From Burkholderia sp. MS389 (GTDB lineage: Bacteria > Pseudomonadota > Gammaproteobacteria > Burkholderiales > Burkholderiaceae), in contig NZ_CP045996.1 in assembly GCF_016899425.1 (NCBI RefSeq), forward strand, positions 62,001 to 126,000: 64,000 nucleotides of DNA, given 5' to 3'. Positions within the stretch are counted from its first letter, which is position 1. Each line of letters opens with the position of its first letter. Under the pieces are notes generated by a model. It was given only the letters and a program-made list of their open reading frames with translations, was not told the DNA's origin and searched no databases. This document shows positions 44,332 to 53,399 of this stretch, in pieces. Position numbers and translations under genes: made by a program.

Positions 44332-44541
44332 ATGTCGTCATCTTTACCAGATGGGACATACTGGGCGACATGTCGGGAGCGGACGGTATTTGCGGCCTCG
44401 GCAAACGGTCACGGCGACGTATTTCCGCACGCAGAGATGATCGTGAAAGATGGATGGGCTACGTTCACCCGTGACGGCGTCGAAGTGTGGAACTGCAGCG
44501 CGCGCTACGCCGCTGCGCACTTCGACGTTCAGTCCGCTTAG
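44332..44541 (+). CDS. Small protein downstream of H-NS, unknown
   Basis: A 69-residue protein starting MSSSLPDGTYWATCRERTVF, 21 bp after the H-NS stop. It contains GHGDVFPHAEMIVKDGWATFTRDG and VWNCSARYAAAHFD. It is compact with three Cys and His/Asp residues. No family recognised. Position suggests co-transcription with H-NS. Confidence 0.55.
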   Translation: MSSSLPDGTYWATCRERTVFAASANGHGDVFPHAEMIVKDGWATFTRDGVEVWNCSARYAAAHFDVQSA

Positions 44542-44553
44542 GAAGACCTGCCG

Positions 44554-44757
44554 ATGAGCCAGTTTGTTCAGATTGCGCCGGGTGTCGTGTTCTCCGCCGA
44601 TGTACTCGGGGCCGACTGGGCGCGTAAGTATCAGCAGATCACCGAAATTGAAGTGCCAAACGGGCATGCGCAATCCGCAACTCGGCGGAACCGGCCCGCC
44701 AAGGAAACCGGTCAGACGATCGACGAAAGCACTTCGAGCCAGATGTCGTTGTTGTAG
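44554..44757 (+). CDS. Small protein of unknown function
   Basis: A 67-residue ORF starting at an ATG with AGGAAGA upstream, 12 bp after the previous gene. It begins MSQFVQIAPGVVFSADVLGA and ends in a polar tail. No recognisable domain. It is the likely third gene of the H-NS transcript. Confidence 0.45.
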   Translation: MSQFVQIAPGVVFSADVLGADWARKYQQITEIEVPNGHAQSATRRNRPAKETGQTIDESTSSQMSLL

Positions 44758-44821
44758 ACGACGACCGGCCCTCCAGCCTATGCCCGTCCGCCTCGCACAG
44801 AGAAGATCAAGCGGCGCATGT

Positions 44822-45286
44822 TCATTGTTCGGCCAGCCGCTCGAGCTCGTCGAATTCACCAAAGAAGTCCTGCTGCCCTGGCAGTGCCGCCGGCGACCGA
44901 CGTGCTGCTCGCGGCCGCGGATGCCCCGCTCTCTTCAACGTGCGCGCAATCGCATGAAGCTGCGCCCAAATCTGATCTGCTTCGGCGCTCGACAAAGTGT
45001 CGGCCGCCACTTCGAGCGCACCAACGAGCCTCTCGAGCTGTTCGGGTGCGCCGGCCAGCACGGGGCGCACTTGATCGCGCGCCTTGCTTTCCCGATATGC
45101 TTCAAGCCATCGCTCGAGCAGCTTGCGCTCGTCGCGGGACAGAGTGTCAAGCAGCCCAGTCGGGACAGGTTCATCGACACGAAACGTACCGATGACGCAT
45201 TCGCGCGCCCGCGCCCTGATGGAAGGCCGCTTCGGCGGCACGGCCCGAAGCAACTTGATGAGGCGCCCTTGTTCTCGAATGAGCAT
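44822..45286 (-). CDS. Helical protein of unknown function
   Basis: A 154-residue, Arg/Glu-rich helical protein. I chose the ATG at 45286 (MLIREQGRLIKLLRAVPPKR), which has GAGACGAACG upstream. It contains GTFRVDEPVPTGLLDTLSRDE and ERWLEAYRESKARDQVRPVL, and ends in an acidic tail, GQQDFFGEFDELERLAEQ. Such proteins are often seen near H-NS-like genes on mobile elements, but I do not recognise a family. Convergent with the small genes at 44332-44757. Confidence 0.55.
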   Translation of the reverse strand: MLIREQGRLIKLLRAVPPKRPSIRARARECVIGTFRVDEPVPTGLLDTLSRDERKLLERWLEAYRESKARDQVRPVLAGAPEQLERLVGALEVAADTLSSAEADQIWAQLHAIARTLKRAGHPRPRAARRSPAALPGQQDFFGEFDELERLAEQ

Positions 45287-45443
45287 CGTTCGTCTCTGAT
45301 TCCATACGATCACACCAGAGCATAACAAAACAGGACGTCATGAGCGATTGAGCAACGGCCCATATCCTATCGCGTCATTGCCCGCCAAAGACGTCCTCAC
45401 TGAGCTGAAACGCGCCGGCGCGCCGCACATCTGGTTGAATAGC

Positions 45444-46715
45444 TCACCTCCCGACCGCTTCATGTCGCCGCTTGCGGCGAGTCCTTTCGGTTGTCGTGAT
45501 ACTGATGAAATAACACCGAGCACACCAGTGGCCACGTCGAATCGTATTCGGTGTGGCGAGCCATCGATGTCCTCGGGCACATTCCCATTCAAGTCTGGTC
45601 GCGCTATTCACATAGATCGCTGAGACACACTTCCCACCACGCTCAAGCGCAATGCTTTTCATCAGCTCGAGCCCGAGCCTGGACCCGTCGCGGCTGCACA
45701 CTGGGCACCAATGCCCCCGAACAACAGCCCCAGGAGCGGCCTCCCAGCGATGCCCGTGTTCGCACTCCCATTTCAGGCGCGTCGCCGCGTTTCGGTATGT
45801 TTCGGACAAGCACCGCCCGCCGAGTTCCCTCGCCCACAGGCGCATGCGCTCGATCCCAAAGCGCATTGCCTCCCGCTGACACTCCGGGCACCAAGCGCCA
45901 CGAAAGATTCTCGCGCCTTGCGTCTCCCACTCGTGGTCTGCACCACATCGGAACCTATAGTAGGCCTTGCTGCCCTCGTAGACCTTCGAGAGACAGACTC
46001 CACCATGGCTCCTCGCGCGTTCACGTAACCTTGCCAGGCCGTCCTTGTGACGATATGCGTGTACCTTCTCTCGGTCCGCGCAAATGCGGCACCAGGCGCC
46101 CCGCACGATCCCACTACCTGAAGTCTCCCATTCATGGCCTGCAGCACACCGGAAACGATAGCGCGCTGTCAGTTTCGTGTAGCCGGTCGACAAACACTTG
46201 CCGCCTCTCGCGTTTGCAGCCCCTCGCATGCGTGTCATCCCGTCCGGATCGGCCATGCGTTTCGAATGTTGCGCCCTCGCGCAGAGCGCGCACCAAGAGC
46301 CCTTTCGCAGATTCTCGGCGGTCTTCTCGAAAACGTGCCCTGCCTTACATACAAACTGGAGTGGTGTGCCGCGGCCCGCATACTGCTCCGAAAGACAGCG
46401 CCCGCCGGCCTGCCGCGCGAGTTGGTGGATCTGACGAAGTACCCCGTCAACGCGACATGCCGGGCACTGGACCATCGTGTAGAACAGATAGGAGCCGCAT
46501 CGGCTGGATTCGTGTCCCTTGCGACATCGAAATCGATATTGCGCGTGCCAACCTTTCCATTCTGATTCCAGCAACTTCAGTCCGTATGGACGAAGTGCCT
46601 CTCGCATTCGCTTCAACTGATCGAGTGACAACGTTGCTGCTCCGCTAAATTCCTTTCGTTGGCGTACCCGCGCATAGAGGCCTAGAAGTCCACCACCCCG
46701 ATGTATGATTCTCAC
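45444..46715 (-). CDS. Tandem zinc-ribbon (DUF4379-like) repeat protein
   Basis: A 423-residue protein starting at a GTG (46715) with GAGAGTAAC upstream. At least six repeats of about 55-60 residues are present. Each has a GGKCLS or GGRCLS lead, a YRFRC or LEWEC strand, CxxGHxWE, then about 13 residues and RGxWCxxC, giving four Cys per zinc site. Examples are FRCAAGHEWETSGSGIVRGA and WECEHGHRWEAAPGAVVRGH. This matches zinc-ribbon repeats (DUF4379-type) sometimes fused to Vsr-like nucleases, but no nuclease part is visible here. Its role is unknown: nucleic-acid or chromatin binding is the best guess. Confidence 0.7.
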   Translation of the reverse strand: MRIIHRGGGLLGLYARVRQRKEFSGAATLSLDQLKRMREALRPYGLKLLESEWKGWHAQYRFRCRKGHESSRCGSYLFYTMVQCPACRVDGVLRQIHQLARQAGGRCLSEQYAGRGTPLQFVCKAGHVFEKTAENLRKGSWCALCARAQHSKRMADPDGMTRMRGAANARGGKCLSTGYTKLTARYRFRCAAGHEWETSGSGIVRGAWCRICADREKVHAYRHKDGLARLRERARSHGGVCLSKVYEGSKAYYRFRCGADHEWETQGARIFRGAWCPECQREAMRFGIERMRLWARELGGRCLSETYRNAATRLKWECEHGHRWEAAPGAVVRGHWCPVCSRDGSRLGLELMKSIALERGGKCVSAIYVNSATRLEWECARGHRWLATPNTIRRGHWCARCYFISITTTERTRRKRRHEAVGR

Positions 46716-46782
46716 ACGTTACTCTCGTGAAATCGAGGACACCCGGGCCATTCTCTGACCAGTCACCGGGAGTTGCGAAATC

Positions 46783-47343
46783 CTACTTCTCAGATTGCGA
46801 AATGACCCCTCCGAAATCGAACCCTTTTAATTCATTTTGCTCTACAAGCTCCCTAAAACGCTCGGATACAAATACTGAAGCAGGACTTTCTTTTAGGCGA
46901 AATATATCAACCCCTTCAATGCGACTCTTCAGAAGGAATATTTTATTAAAAACCGTCGCCTGAGGGTAGACTTTGAATTTTGATGCGTCCATATCGACGG
47001 CATTCTCGATCACCCGGGTTACATGAAATCCGAGCATGTCTTTTATCGGGGCCTCGACCTGCAATATCTCCCCGCTGCCACGAAGTACCGGCGCCAATAC
47101 ATCAAGCGCCCTCTCACTAAACAGGAGAAACGGAGATAGCATCGTATGAACGTCGCTGGTCTTTTTTCTGCGCGAAGTACCCCACGTAAGCTTAACGGGG
47201 TCATAGTCTTGGCCAAACCCTCGCCCACATAGAGCGGTTGCTCGTATAGCTACGCTCTTGTCATATGCGATTTCACCGTCATCATCGACTTGAACGAGAG
47301 GCTGAAATGCTTCATCCTGCCTCAAACCGTAAACGTTACTCAC
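46783..47343 (-). CDS. Imm11 (DUF1629)-like immunity protein
   Basis: A 186-residue protein. I chose the GTG at 47343 (MSNVYGLRQDEAFQ); GTGAGTAA overlaps the stop of the preceding toxin tip, and GGGGCGG lies upstream. A longer in-frame ATG at 47385 also exists. The middle has FLLFSERALDVLAPVLRGSG and the end SVFVSERFRELVEQNELKGF then DFGGV, the pattern of the Imm11/DUF1629 immunity family. It should protect against a polymorphic toxin whose tip is left at 47336-47551. It is the last gene of the immunity array below the PAAR-Rhs toxin. DNA here is clearly AT-rich. Confidence 0.72.
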   Translation of the reverse strand: MSNVYGLRQDEAFQPLVQVDDDGEIAYDKSVAIRATALCGRGFGQDYDPVKLTWGTSRRKKTSDVHTMLSPFLLFSERALDVLAPVLRGSGEILQVEAPIKDMLGFHVTRVIENAVDMDASKFKVYPQATVFNKIFLLKSRIEGVDIFRLKESPASVFVSERFRELVEQNELKGFDFGGVISQSEK

Positions 47344-47551
47344 GCACCGCCCCACATCCAAATTCCATAAATACCGAGAATCCATCAGCTATTATGGCGC
47401 GGTGCAACTCCTCGTGCATCCCGGCCTCACACGGCTCAAGAAAAAATGTCGGCGTGTTACTCTCAGCACCCACGACATCCAGACCGATACTATTTACCTT
47501 TCTGCACGGAACCAAAGGGTGCGCCATTCCGTCCGGCTTGACAACGCCCAA
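47336..47551 (-). pseudogene. Orphan toxin-tip fragment of a polymorphic toxin
   Basis: An open frame of about 70 codons follows a TGA, so it has no natural start except a TTG. It reads GMAHPLVPCRKVNSIGLDVV, GAESNTPTFFLEPCEAGMHEE and LHRAI, a compact domain ending at the Imm11 gene. The stop overlaps that gene's GTG, as in intact toxin-immunity pairs. It looks like a displaced C-terminal toxin tip (orphan tip) as described for rhs loci. The toxin family is not identified. Confidence 0.5.
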
Positions 47552-47577
47552 TCAGAAAAACGGGGCGAACGACGTTG

Positions 47578-48003
47578 TTAGAGAACTGAACGCTGCCATT
47601 TGTCGTTAAAATTAAGAAACTCTTTTTTCTTCACCATCCATTTACCCGCCTTTTCCTTCATCGTGAATCGGGATATCGTCAACATTCCCAATGTCTGGCG
47701 AATGGCGAAAACTACCTCTCCGTTCACGGATTCGATGCTATCTTCAACGTCGGTTTCAGGATCGTATGTCGGTGGCTCCGAACAACCCAAGTCAATTAAA
47801 CGACCTTGGTTTGTTTTTTCTTGGAACGCCCATTTCTCTAAAATAGCAGAAAGATCTTTCCGTGCACGGTCATCAATACCAGAAACATCGCCACCACTTT
47901 TCAGAGCACTATGCTTTTTCTCGTAAAAATCCTTTTCCCATTGATTCATTTCCAACATGAATGATCGCAATGCCGTTCGCGCTTGCTCAAAATCGTCATT
48001 CAT
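47578..48003 (-). CDS. NTF2-fold immunity protein
   Basis: A 141-residue protein. I chose the ATG at 48003 (MNDDFEQARTALRSFMLEMN); AAGGG lies nine bases upstream. It contains MNQWEKDFYEKKHS, SEPPTYDPETDVEDSIESVN and KAGKWMVKKKEFL, the pattern of NTF2-fold immunity proteins: a helix with MNxWE, then a strand-rich half. It lies 69 bp after the SUKH gene, so it is a second immunity gene in the array. No partner toxin tip is seen next to it. Confidence 0.7.
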   Translation of the reverse strand: MNDDFEQARTALRSFMLEMNQWEKDFYEKKHSALKSGGDVSGIDDRARKDLSAILEKWAFQEKTNQGRLIDLGCSEPPTYDPETDVEDSIESVNGEVVFAIRQTLGMLTISRFTMKEKAGKWMVKKKEFLNFNDKWQRSVL

Positions 48004-48072
48004 CGCCTTCAACCCTTAATCATTGAAAATACCGCCCTAGTGCGAGACCTCAGCGACGATGACATCCATATT

Positions 48073-48597
48073 TTAGCCAGGCCAGTCGTCGACCGCGACA
48101 AACTGCATCTGTTTTGTTCCGGCGACGATCATATCCAGAAATGCCGAGAATCCATCGGCTATATTGTAGAGGTTGCCACATTCTGACACCTCTGCAATAT
48201 CCGGCTTCGCTGTGTCATTCGCATGCAGATGCGTTCTATCCCAATACAGGACCTTTTCAACGCTATCGAGTCGCGCCAGCGCGTAGTAATTACCCCCCGG
48301 GTCATCTCCAATCACAAAGAAATCGTTTAGAAAATCGACCTCACCTCTGACACGCTCGTTTTGCTCTATTAAATCAAAATTCTCGTTACTCGCTCCGACT
48401 CCAAAAAGCGAAGCAAAGGAAATCATTCCATTATCGACACCAAGAAAATCAAAATCGAGATAGTCGGCGCCGCCAATGAATATGCCATTCCACTTCTTCA
48501 AAAAATCCTTGTAATCCGTCGGAAGAACGAATCCGAGTTCCGCCTCCAATTTACCGAGGAGCGGCTGTGCAGGTTTTGCTCCATACAGAACTGGCAC
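48073..48597 (-). CDS. SUKH (SMI1/KNR4) immunity protein
   Basis: A 174-residue protein starting at a GTG (48597) preceded by AAGGAGGTAAG, a near-perfect ribosome site, 9 bp after the Rhs stop. It has SMI1/KNR4 features: KLEAELGFVLPTDYKDFLKK, WNGIFIGGADY, NDFFVIGDDPGGNYYAL, then NIADGFSAFLDMI. SUKH proteins are the usual immunity partners of HNH-type nuclease tips. It should neutralise the WHH nuclease of the Rhs protein at 48607. Confidence 0.88.
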   Translation of the reverse strand: MPVLYGAKPAQPLLGKLEAELGFVLPTDYKDFLKKWNGIFIGGADYLDFDFLGVDNGMISFASLFGVGASNENFDLIEQNERVRGEVDFLNDFFVIGDDPGGNYYALARLDSVEKVLYWDRTHLHANDTAKPDIAEVSECGNLYNIADGFSAFLDMIVAGTKQMQFVAVDDWPG

Positions 48598-48606
48598 CTT
48601 ACCTCC

Positions 48607-51600
48607 TTAACACGACGATTGATTCTTCAAATTAGAGACGCCACCCCTATGGGTGAATTCACTGTGAATATCCTTCGGAATTTCCTGCATCGTTACCATG
48701 TTCTCGTGGTGGTGCCAAGTATTTTTCGTGTAGTCGGCGGGGCTTCCTGCCTTTGCATCCGCCAATCCAAAGTCCCCTGCTGGCGCCCTACTGTGATTTC
48801 CTTTCAGCCCCTCAACGTCTACAGATCTGACCTCATACGGCTTGAAATCAGGATAACCATTTGGATAACGGACAACCGTACCTTTTGCGTTGGTATATAC
48901 CCACGTCCCCGACTCCACCTCAACGTGAACGGTACCACCTTTTTCAAGCCATTTCGTCACATCCGGAGAGTTCAACGGCTTCTCCCCAAACCAGCCCCAC
49001 GGATCGATCCATCCTGTAGGATTGGGGGCATACGCATACAAATTGTCGCCACCCAGCAGCCCGATCGGATCGTGGTTAATGAACCGGCCTACATCAGGGT
49101 CGTAGAACCTGAAAGTATTATAGTGAAGGCCCGTGCTTTCATCGGCATATTGTCCGGCATAGCGGAGCGGCTGATCCGTGCGTGCCGAAGTCAGTTCTCC
49201 ACTGTTCGGCTTGACCTTGCCCCACGCCGTATATTGCCCCGCCCACGCTAGCTCTCCAGCTTCGTCTGTAACTTCCAATGGGGCGCCCACCAGATCCGTA
49301 TGGAAGTGGTATATCCGCGACGCCAGCTTCGCCGTGTCGATCGCTGCCGCCGCCAGTGCGTTCGCGATAACCGCATCAACGCGTGCCGCTGGAGAGTACG
49401 ACGCATCTGGACTGTATATGTAACTGCTCACGCCAGTCTCGCGCACCTCTTGGGCGAGCCGTAGCCCCTCCCATACGAACCGCTTCGTCTCGCTGCGCAG
49501 TTTTACGCCACGCAGGTCGTAACTGGTATCCGTCTTCGCAATCCGCCTCCCGATCGGGTCGTATTCGAACCGAGATTCGACCGTGCCACGCGCGTCGTGC
49601 GTTCGGACTGCGATCAGTCGGTTCTGCCCGTCGTAGGTGAACCGCTGCGTCTGGTTCGCTCCGCGCAGCTTCGTCGTGAGATTGCCAAACGGATCGTACT
49701 CGAAACGGAGATCTTGCCACATGAGCAGGCGATTGCCTTCGACGTACCCCCGGCTACTGCGCTGCGCATCGTCAAGCAGGTTGCCGGCACCGTCCCACGC
49801 GAATTCTTCAACTTGCCGATCCATCGTGTTCACCCGCCGGGTCAGCTGCCCGGCAGGATCGTAGTTGTACTGCGTACTGCCACGGAGGCCGTCGCTCATC
49901 TCGATGAGCTCGCCAGCGGCGTCGTAGCCGTAATTCCGCCACAAGTGCCCGCGCCCACGACCCAGCGCTTCGGGTTGGAATCCTGCCGACTGCCAGACTT
50001 TCCGACCAAGCGGATCGTATGCGGAACGCTGAGTCAACCGCCCCTGTGTGCGCATCACTTCACGATGCAAATCGTCACGCTCGAAGTCACTCACCACCTG
50101 ATCGCCACAACGGATCTGGTGAACGTGGCCTGAACCATACCGCAGGATCTGCAAGCTCTGGTCGTGCGGCAGCGCTAGCTTTGTCACGTTGTCGAGCGCA
50201 TCGAGCACATATTCCACTGTGCCGTTCACGCCGTGCTCGGCCATAAGGCGACCCGCTTTGTCGTATTCGAAACTCACGACGTCCGGAGTGATGCCAAGCG
50301 CAATACCGGCTGGAGTTGGCGTACGCTCAACTTTCACAGTCCGGTCGCCCTTGTCGCGCTCAAAGCGGGTTACCTCGGTCGGCGTATGCTGAACCTTCAG
50401 ATTGCCCATCCGGTCGCGCTCAAAGCGAATAGTGCGAATCGGGCGATTCGCATTAGCGCCATTGACCGGGGCCCCTACGATATCAAGTGTGAGCAATTCG
50501 CCAGCGTCCCCATACCCGAACCGCCGTTCCACGCCGTCCGGTCGCGTCTCGGTCAAGAGCCGACCGCCGGCACTGTACGTGAACGCATAGCATGCGCGGT
50601 CCTGCAGTAGCTCTCGAAGCCGCCCGTCGGCATCGTACCGATAACGGGTCCGGCGCCCTGCTGGATCGCTTATCTCGACGACCTGGCCACGCGCATTGCG
50701 CAGCGACTGTCGGACCCTTCCGCCGAGGCCAACGTGCCGAACCATAAGCCCGGCTGCATCGTATTCGAAGGCCTCCGAACTTCCGTCGGGATATGTGATG
50801 CGGCGCGGCTCGCCGGTCGGACGCACATCGTACGTGATGCGCTGACCAAGCGCGTTCTCACGCATAACCGGCAGACCGAACGGATCAAAAGTGGTTCGCG
50901 TCACTTTGCCGGAACAGTCAGTGCGCGCGACGAGCTCGCCAAGCCTATTCCACTCCAGAGTCTTACGTCCCCCCAGTGCATCAATGTGCGCGAGCGGGAG
51001 CGAGGTCAGCCCTTTCGGATACTCGTAACGGTTTTCGCGGCCAAGCGGATCCTGACTCACCAGCAGCCGACCCTGCGGATCGTATTCTGCACGCCAGGCA
51101 CCACCGTCAGGCCCGACAATCTCCACGGGCCGCATGCTGTTGCCGTCATAGCGAGTGCGTGTCGTGCGGCCAAGCGGATCCGTCTCAGAGACGATCCGAC
51201 CCACGTCGTCGTGCTCGAACTCGGCCGTGCGCTCTCCCGGCAGCATCAGCATCACCGGCATGCCGGCGTCGTTGTACTTGATTCTGTAAACGCCGCCATC
51301 GAGGTCGGTGTACTCGACAATCTGAAACTGTGCGTCGAAGCGCCAATGCGCGGTTCGACCATCGGCGTAACGAACGCGGGTCTGGCGGCCTTCGATGTCG
51401 TATTCGAGCGTCGCGTCCTCGCCCTCGCTGGTACGCGCCGCCACAACCCGGGGCTGCCCTTCGATCGTCGACCACATGTAACTCGACGTGAAACCCAGTG
51501 CGTTCACATGACTCGCCATCAGGCCGTTGGTATATGTGAACTGGCGCACGACCGCCCCATTTGCGTCCGTCACCGACGCCAGCTGGCCGTTCTCATCGTA

Positions 51601-52854
51601 TCCGTAAGCGACGGCCAGGCGGCGCTCATTGCCATGAACGAGCGTGACCGCGCTAAGCCGTCCGTGTTCCTGCTCGTAATCGAGCACGGCATTCAATCCG
51701 CCGCACGTCAGAATCTCGGTGACGCGGCCGCGGCTATCGCGCTCGAACTGGCACCACTGTCCCGCCTGATCCTCGATGCGGCGCACCCAAGCAATGCGGC
51801 CGGAGTCCGGCTCATATCGGCCGAAGTCGTAATACGTCTCGCCAATGTCATGCAGGATGTAGCGGCCGTCGGGCGTACAGGTCAGATACCGTTGCTCGGC
51901 CTCGCTGAATGCGGCTTGCCCGGCACGCAGCAACGGAAATCCGCTCTCGCGCCCTTGCGCGTCGGTGTACCAAAGGCGTCCGTCGCGAGCGTGCAAACGA
52001 AGCTCCCACGGGGCGACCCAGCCGCGCCCGAGCGTCCCCGCATAGTCAATGCTGCTCGAATAGAACCGCTTGATCGCAACCGGCATCGGGCTCGGGATCA
52101 CGAAGTCTGTTTCCGATTCGGCCAACAGGATCTTTCTTCCGGTCGTGACGTCGACTGGGTTGCCGAACATCCCGCCGAGCGCCTTGTTGATCGCGGGCCC
52201 GGCGACGTACCGTCCGAACGCCTCACCGAGCACGTACCCGCCGATGAACTTCGCAGCGCAAGGAAGGACCGCGCGCGACAGCCCGCCAGCCTGCTTCAAC
52301 AACCCACCTAAGCCGCCGACCAGCCCCGCCAGCACGAACGCCCATTCCGTCGCCGTTCGCAGCCACGGCGGCACTTCGTCGTCGACCGGCAGGTAAGTCT
52401 GCGTGCCGCCGTGAAAGAACGTATCGTGCGAACCGCCGGAGATTGTCGCGCCGCACTTGATCTTGTCGTCCTTCCGCGCCGCTGGCCGCCCGTTGATGAA
52501 GATGTTCGTCGATCCTTGCGCGACAAGCGGAATGGGATTGTGCTTGCTGCAAGCCACGCCGCTCAGCGTCGCATAGGCCGCCGAAAGGGAGTTGACGTAG
52601 ACGTCCGGCGAGCCGGTAATGATGTTGCCGGATTGCGAGCTGAACATCTTCCCGATCGACTCCCCTATTGATAGGAGAGCCTGCGCTCCGATACCGGCCA
52701 TCATGCCGGCCAGCAAGGCCACGCCGAATCCGCATGTGAATGTGGCGAAGGCGACTGCGGCGATCAGGGCAATGCCCAGCACGGCGCCGACCAGAAAGCC
52801 CGCGAGCGCGCTGGTGTGATCGATCGGGTCAGTGACTCGTGCGGCTTCGTACAC
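48607..52854 (-). CDS. rhs: T6SS PAAR-Rhs effector with a C-terminal WHH/HNH nuclease
   Basis: A 1,415-residue effector. The GTG at 52854 follows AAGGACCATCATC. Two hydrophobic helices (about 17-65) precede a PAAR-like cap with NIITGSPDVYVNSLSAAY, VAQGSTNIFINGRPAARKDD and GGSHDTFFHGGTQTYLPVDD. Rhs/YD repeats fill most of the protein and end at DPDVGRFINHDPIGLLGGD and NPTGWIDPWGW, where the shell is cut. The ~115-residue tip has TWHHHENMVTMQEIPKDIHS followed by a His, the WHH signature of HNH/Endonuclease VII nucleases, so it probably cleaves DNA in the target cell. The Eag chaperone gene precedes it and the SUKH immunity gene follows it. Confidence 0.92.
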   Translation of the reverse strand: MYEAARVTDPIDHTSALAGFLVGAVLGIALIAAVAFATFTCGFGVALLAGMMAGIGAQALLSIGESIGKMFSSQSGNIITGSPDVYVNSLSAAYATLSGVACSKHNPIPLVAQGSTNIFINGRPAARKDDKIKCGATISGGSHDTFFHGGTQTYLPVDDEVPPWLRTATEWAFVLAGLVGGLGGLLKQAGGLSRAVLPCAAKFIGGYVLGEAFGRYVAGPAINKALGGMFGNPVDVTTGRKILLAESETDFVIPSPMPVAIKRFYSSSIDYAGTLGRGWVAPWELRLHARDGRLWYTDAQGRESGFPLLRAGQAAFSEAEQRYLTCTPDGRYILHDIGETYYDFGRYEPDSGRIAWVRRIEDQAGQWCQFERDSRGRVTEILTCGGLNAVLDYEQEHGRLSAVTLVHGNERRLAVAYGYDENGQLASVTDANGAVVRQFTYTNGLMASHVNALGFTSSYMWSTIEGQPRVVAARTSEGEDATLEYDIEGRQTRVRYADGRTAHWRFDAQFQIVEYTDLDGGVYRIKYNDAGMPVMLMLPGERTAEFEHDDVGRIVSETDPLGRTTRTRYDGNSMRPVEIVGPDGGAWRAEYDPQGRLLVSQDPLGRENRYEYPKGLTSLPLAHIDALGGRKTLEWNRLGELVARTDCSGKVTRTTFDPFGLPVMRENALGQRITYDVRPTGEPRRITYPDGSSEAFEYDAAGLMVRHVGLGGRVRQSLRNARGQVVEISDPAGRRTRYRYDADGRLRELLQDRACYAFTYSAGGRLLTETRPDGVERRFGYGDAGELLTLDIVGAPVNGANANRPIRTIRFERDRMGNLKVQHTPTEVTRFERDKGDRTVKVERTPTPAGIALGITPDVVSFEYDKAGRLMAEHGVNGTVEYVLDALDNVTKLALPHDQSLQILRYGSGHVHQIRCGDQVVSDFERDDLHREVMRTQGRLTQRSAYDPLGRKVWQSAGFQPEALGRGRGHLWRNYGYDAAGELIEMSDGLRGSTQYNYDPAGQLTRRVNTMDRQVEEFAWDGAGNLLDDAQRSSRGYVEGNRLLMWQDLRFEYDPFGNLTTKLRGANQTQRFTYDGQNRLIAVRTHDARGTVESRFEYDPIGRRIAKTDTSYDLRGVKLRSETKRFVWEGLRLAQEVRETGVSSYIYSPDASYSPAARVDAVIANALAAAAIDTAKLASRIYHFHTDLVGAPLEVTDEAGELAWAGQYTAWGKVKPNSGELTSARTDQPLRYAGQYADESTGLHYNTFRFYDPDVGRFINHDPIGLLGGDNLYAYAPNPTGWIDPWGWFGEKPLNSPDVTKWLEKGGTVHVEVESGTWVYTNAKGTVVRYPNGYPDFKPYEVRSVDVEGLKGNHSRAPAGDFGLADAKAGSPADYTKNTWHHHENMVTMQEIPKDIHSEFTHRGGVSNLKNQSSC

Positions 52855-52875
52855 GATGATGGTCCTTTGCTGTTG

Positions 52876-53334
52876 TTATGCCGACTCTTGTTCTGCCGGA
52901 CGATAGCCGTCGAGCCAGTCGCGCCACAATGCGTCGAGCGTTTCGCCGAAGCTCTTCGCGCTCGAAGCGGTAAAGATCAGCACGCGTCCTGGGGCAACAA
53001 TGAATGCGCCTTGCCGTTGAAAAACGGTCTTGGGGCCGTTCCGATAGGCAGCGTCGATGCGCTCCCCCGGCATTCCATCGGTTTCAGGTCCAAGCCGTTC
53101 AGCCTGGCGCGAAAGCACCCGGTGTCCCTGCAACCTCGATTTGAGCAGCGCGATCTGCCGATCGATATACGGCGCAAGGGTCTCTCCGTCCTTGAGCCAG
53201 TCGCGTGCGACACTGAGGTTCGGTTGCGCAGCCGTATCGGCCGGCACGAAGAGGTTGGTCGTGCGATCCTCGAAACCGTCCGGCAGAACGATGCTGCCTT
53301 CGTGAATCCGAATACGGTTTTCGGAATCCGTCAT
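52876..53334 (-). CDS. eagR: EagR-type chaperone (DcrB/DUF1795) of the PAAR-Rhs effector
   Basis: A 152-residue cytoplasmic protein starting at 53334 with GAGAG upstream. It has the DUF1795 pattern: IRIHEGSIVLPDGFEDRTTN, LSVARDWLKDGETLAPYIDR and VLSRQAERLGPETDGMPGER, then VFQRQGAFIVAPGRVLIFTA. Eag chaperones shield the hydrophobic helices of PAAR-Rhs effectors and help load them on VgrG. It lies 21 bp upstream of that effector gene and its target has the required N-terminal membrane helices, which supports the assignment. Confidence 0.9.
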   Translation of the reverse strand: MTDSENRIRIHEGSIVLPDGFEDRTTNLFVPADTAAQPNLSVARDWLKDGETLAPYIDRQIALLKSRLQGHRVLSRQAERLGPETDGMPGERIDAAYRNGPKTVFQRQGAFIVAPGRVLIFTASSAKSFGETLDALWRDWLDGYRPAEQESA

Positions 53335-53399
53335 GCTAGTTCTCTCGTGATGTGTAGTTGTTGGAATGGGTTGAAATCAACGCGCACACGCGCCGACGC

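Noticed and set aside
50734..52311. 525-codon frame antisense to the PAAR-Rhs gene
   Set aside because: Mirrors the repetitive YD coding frame and contains no domain.
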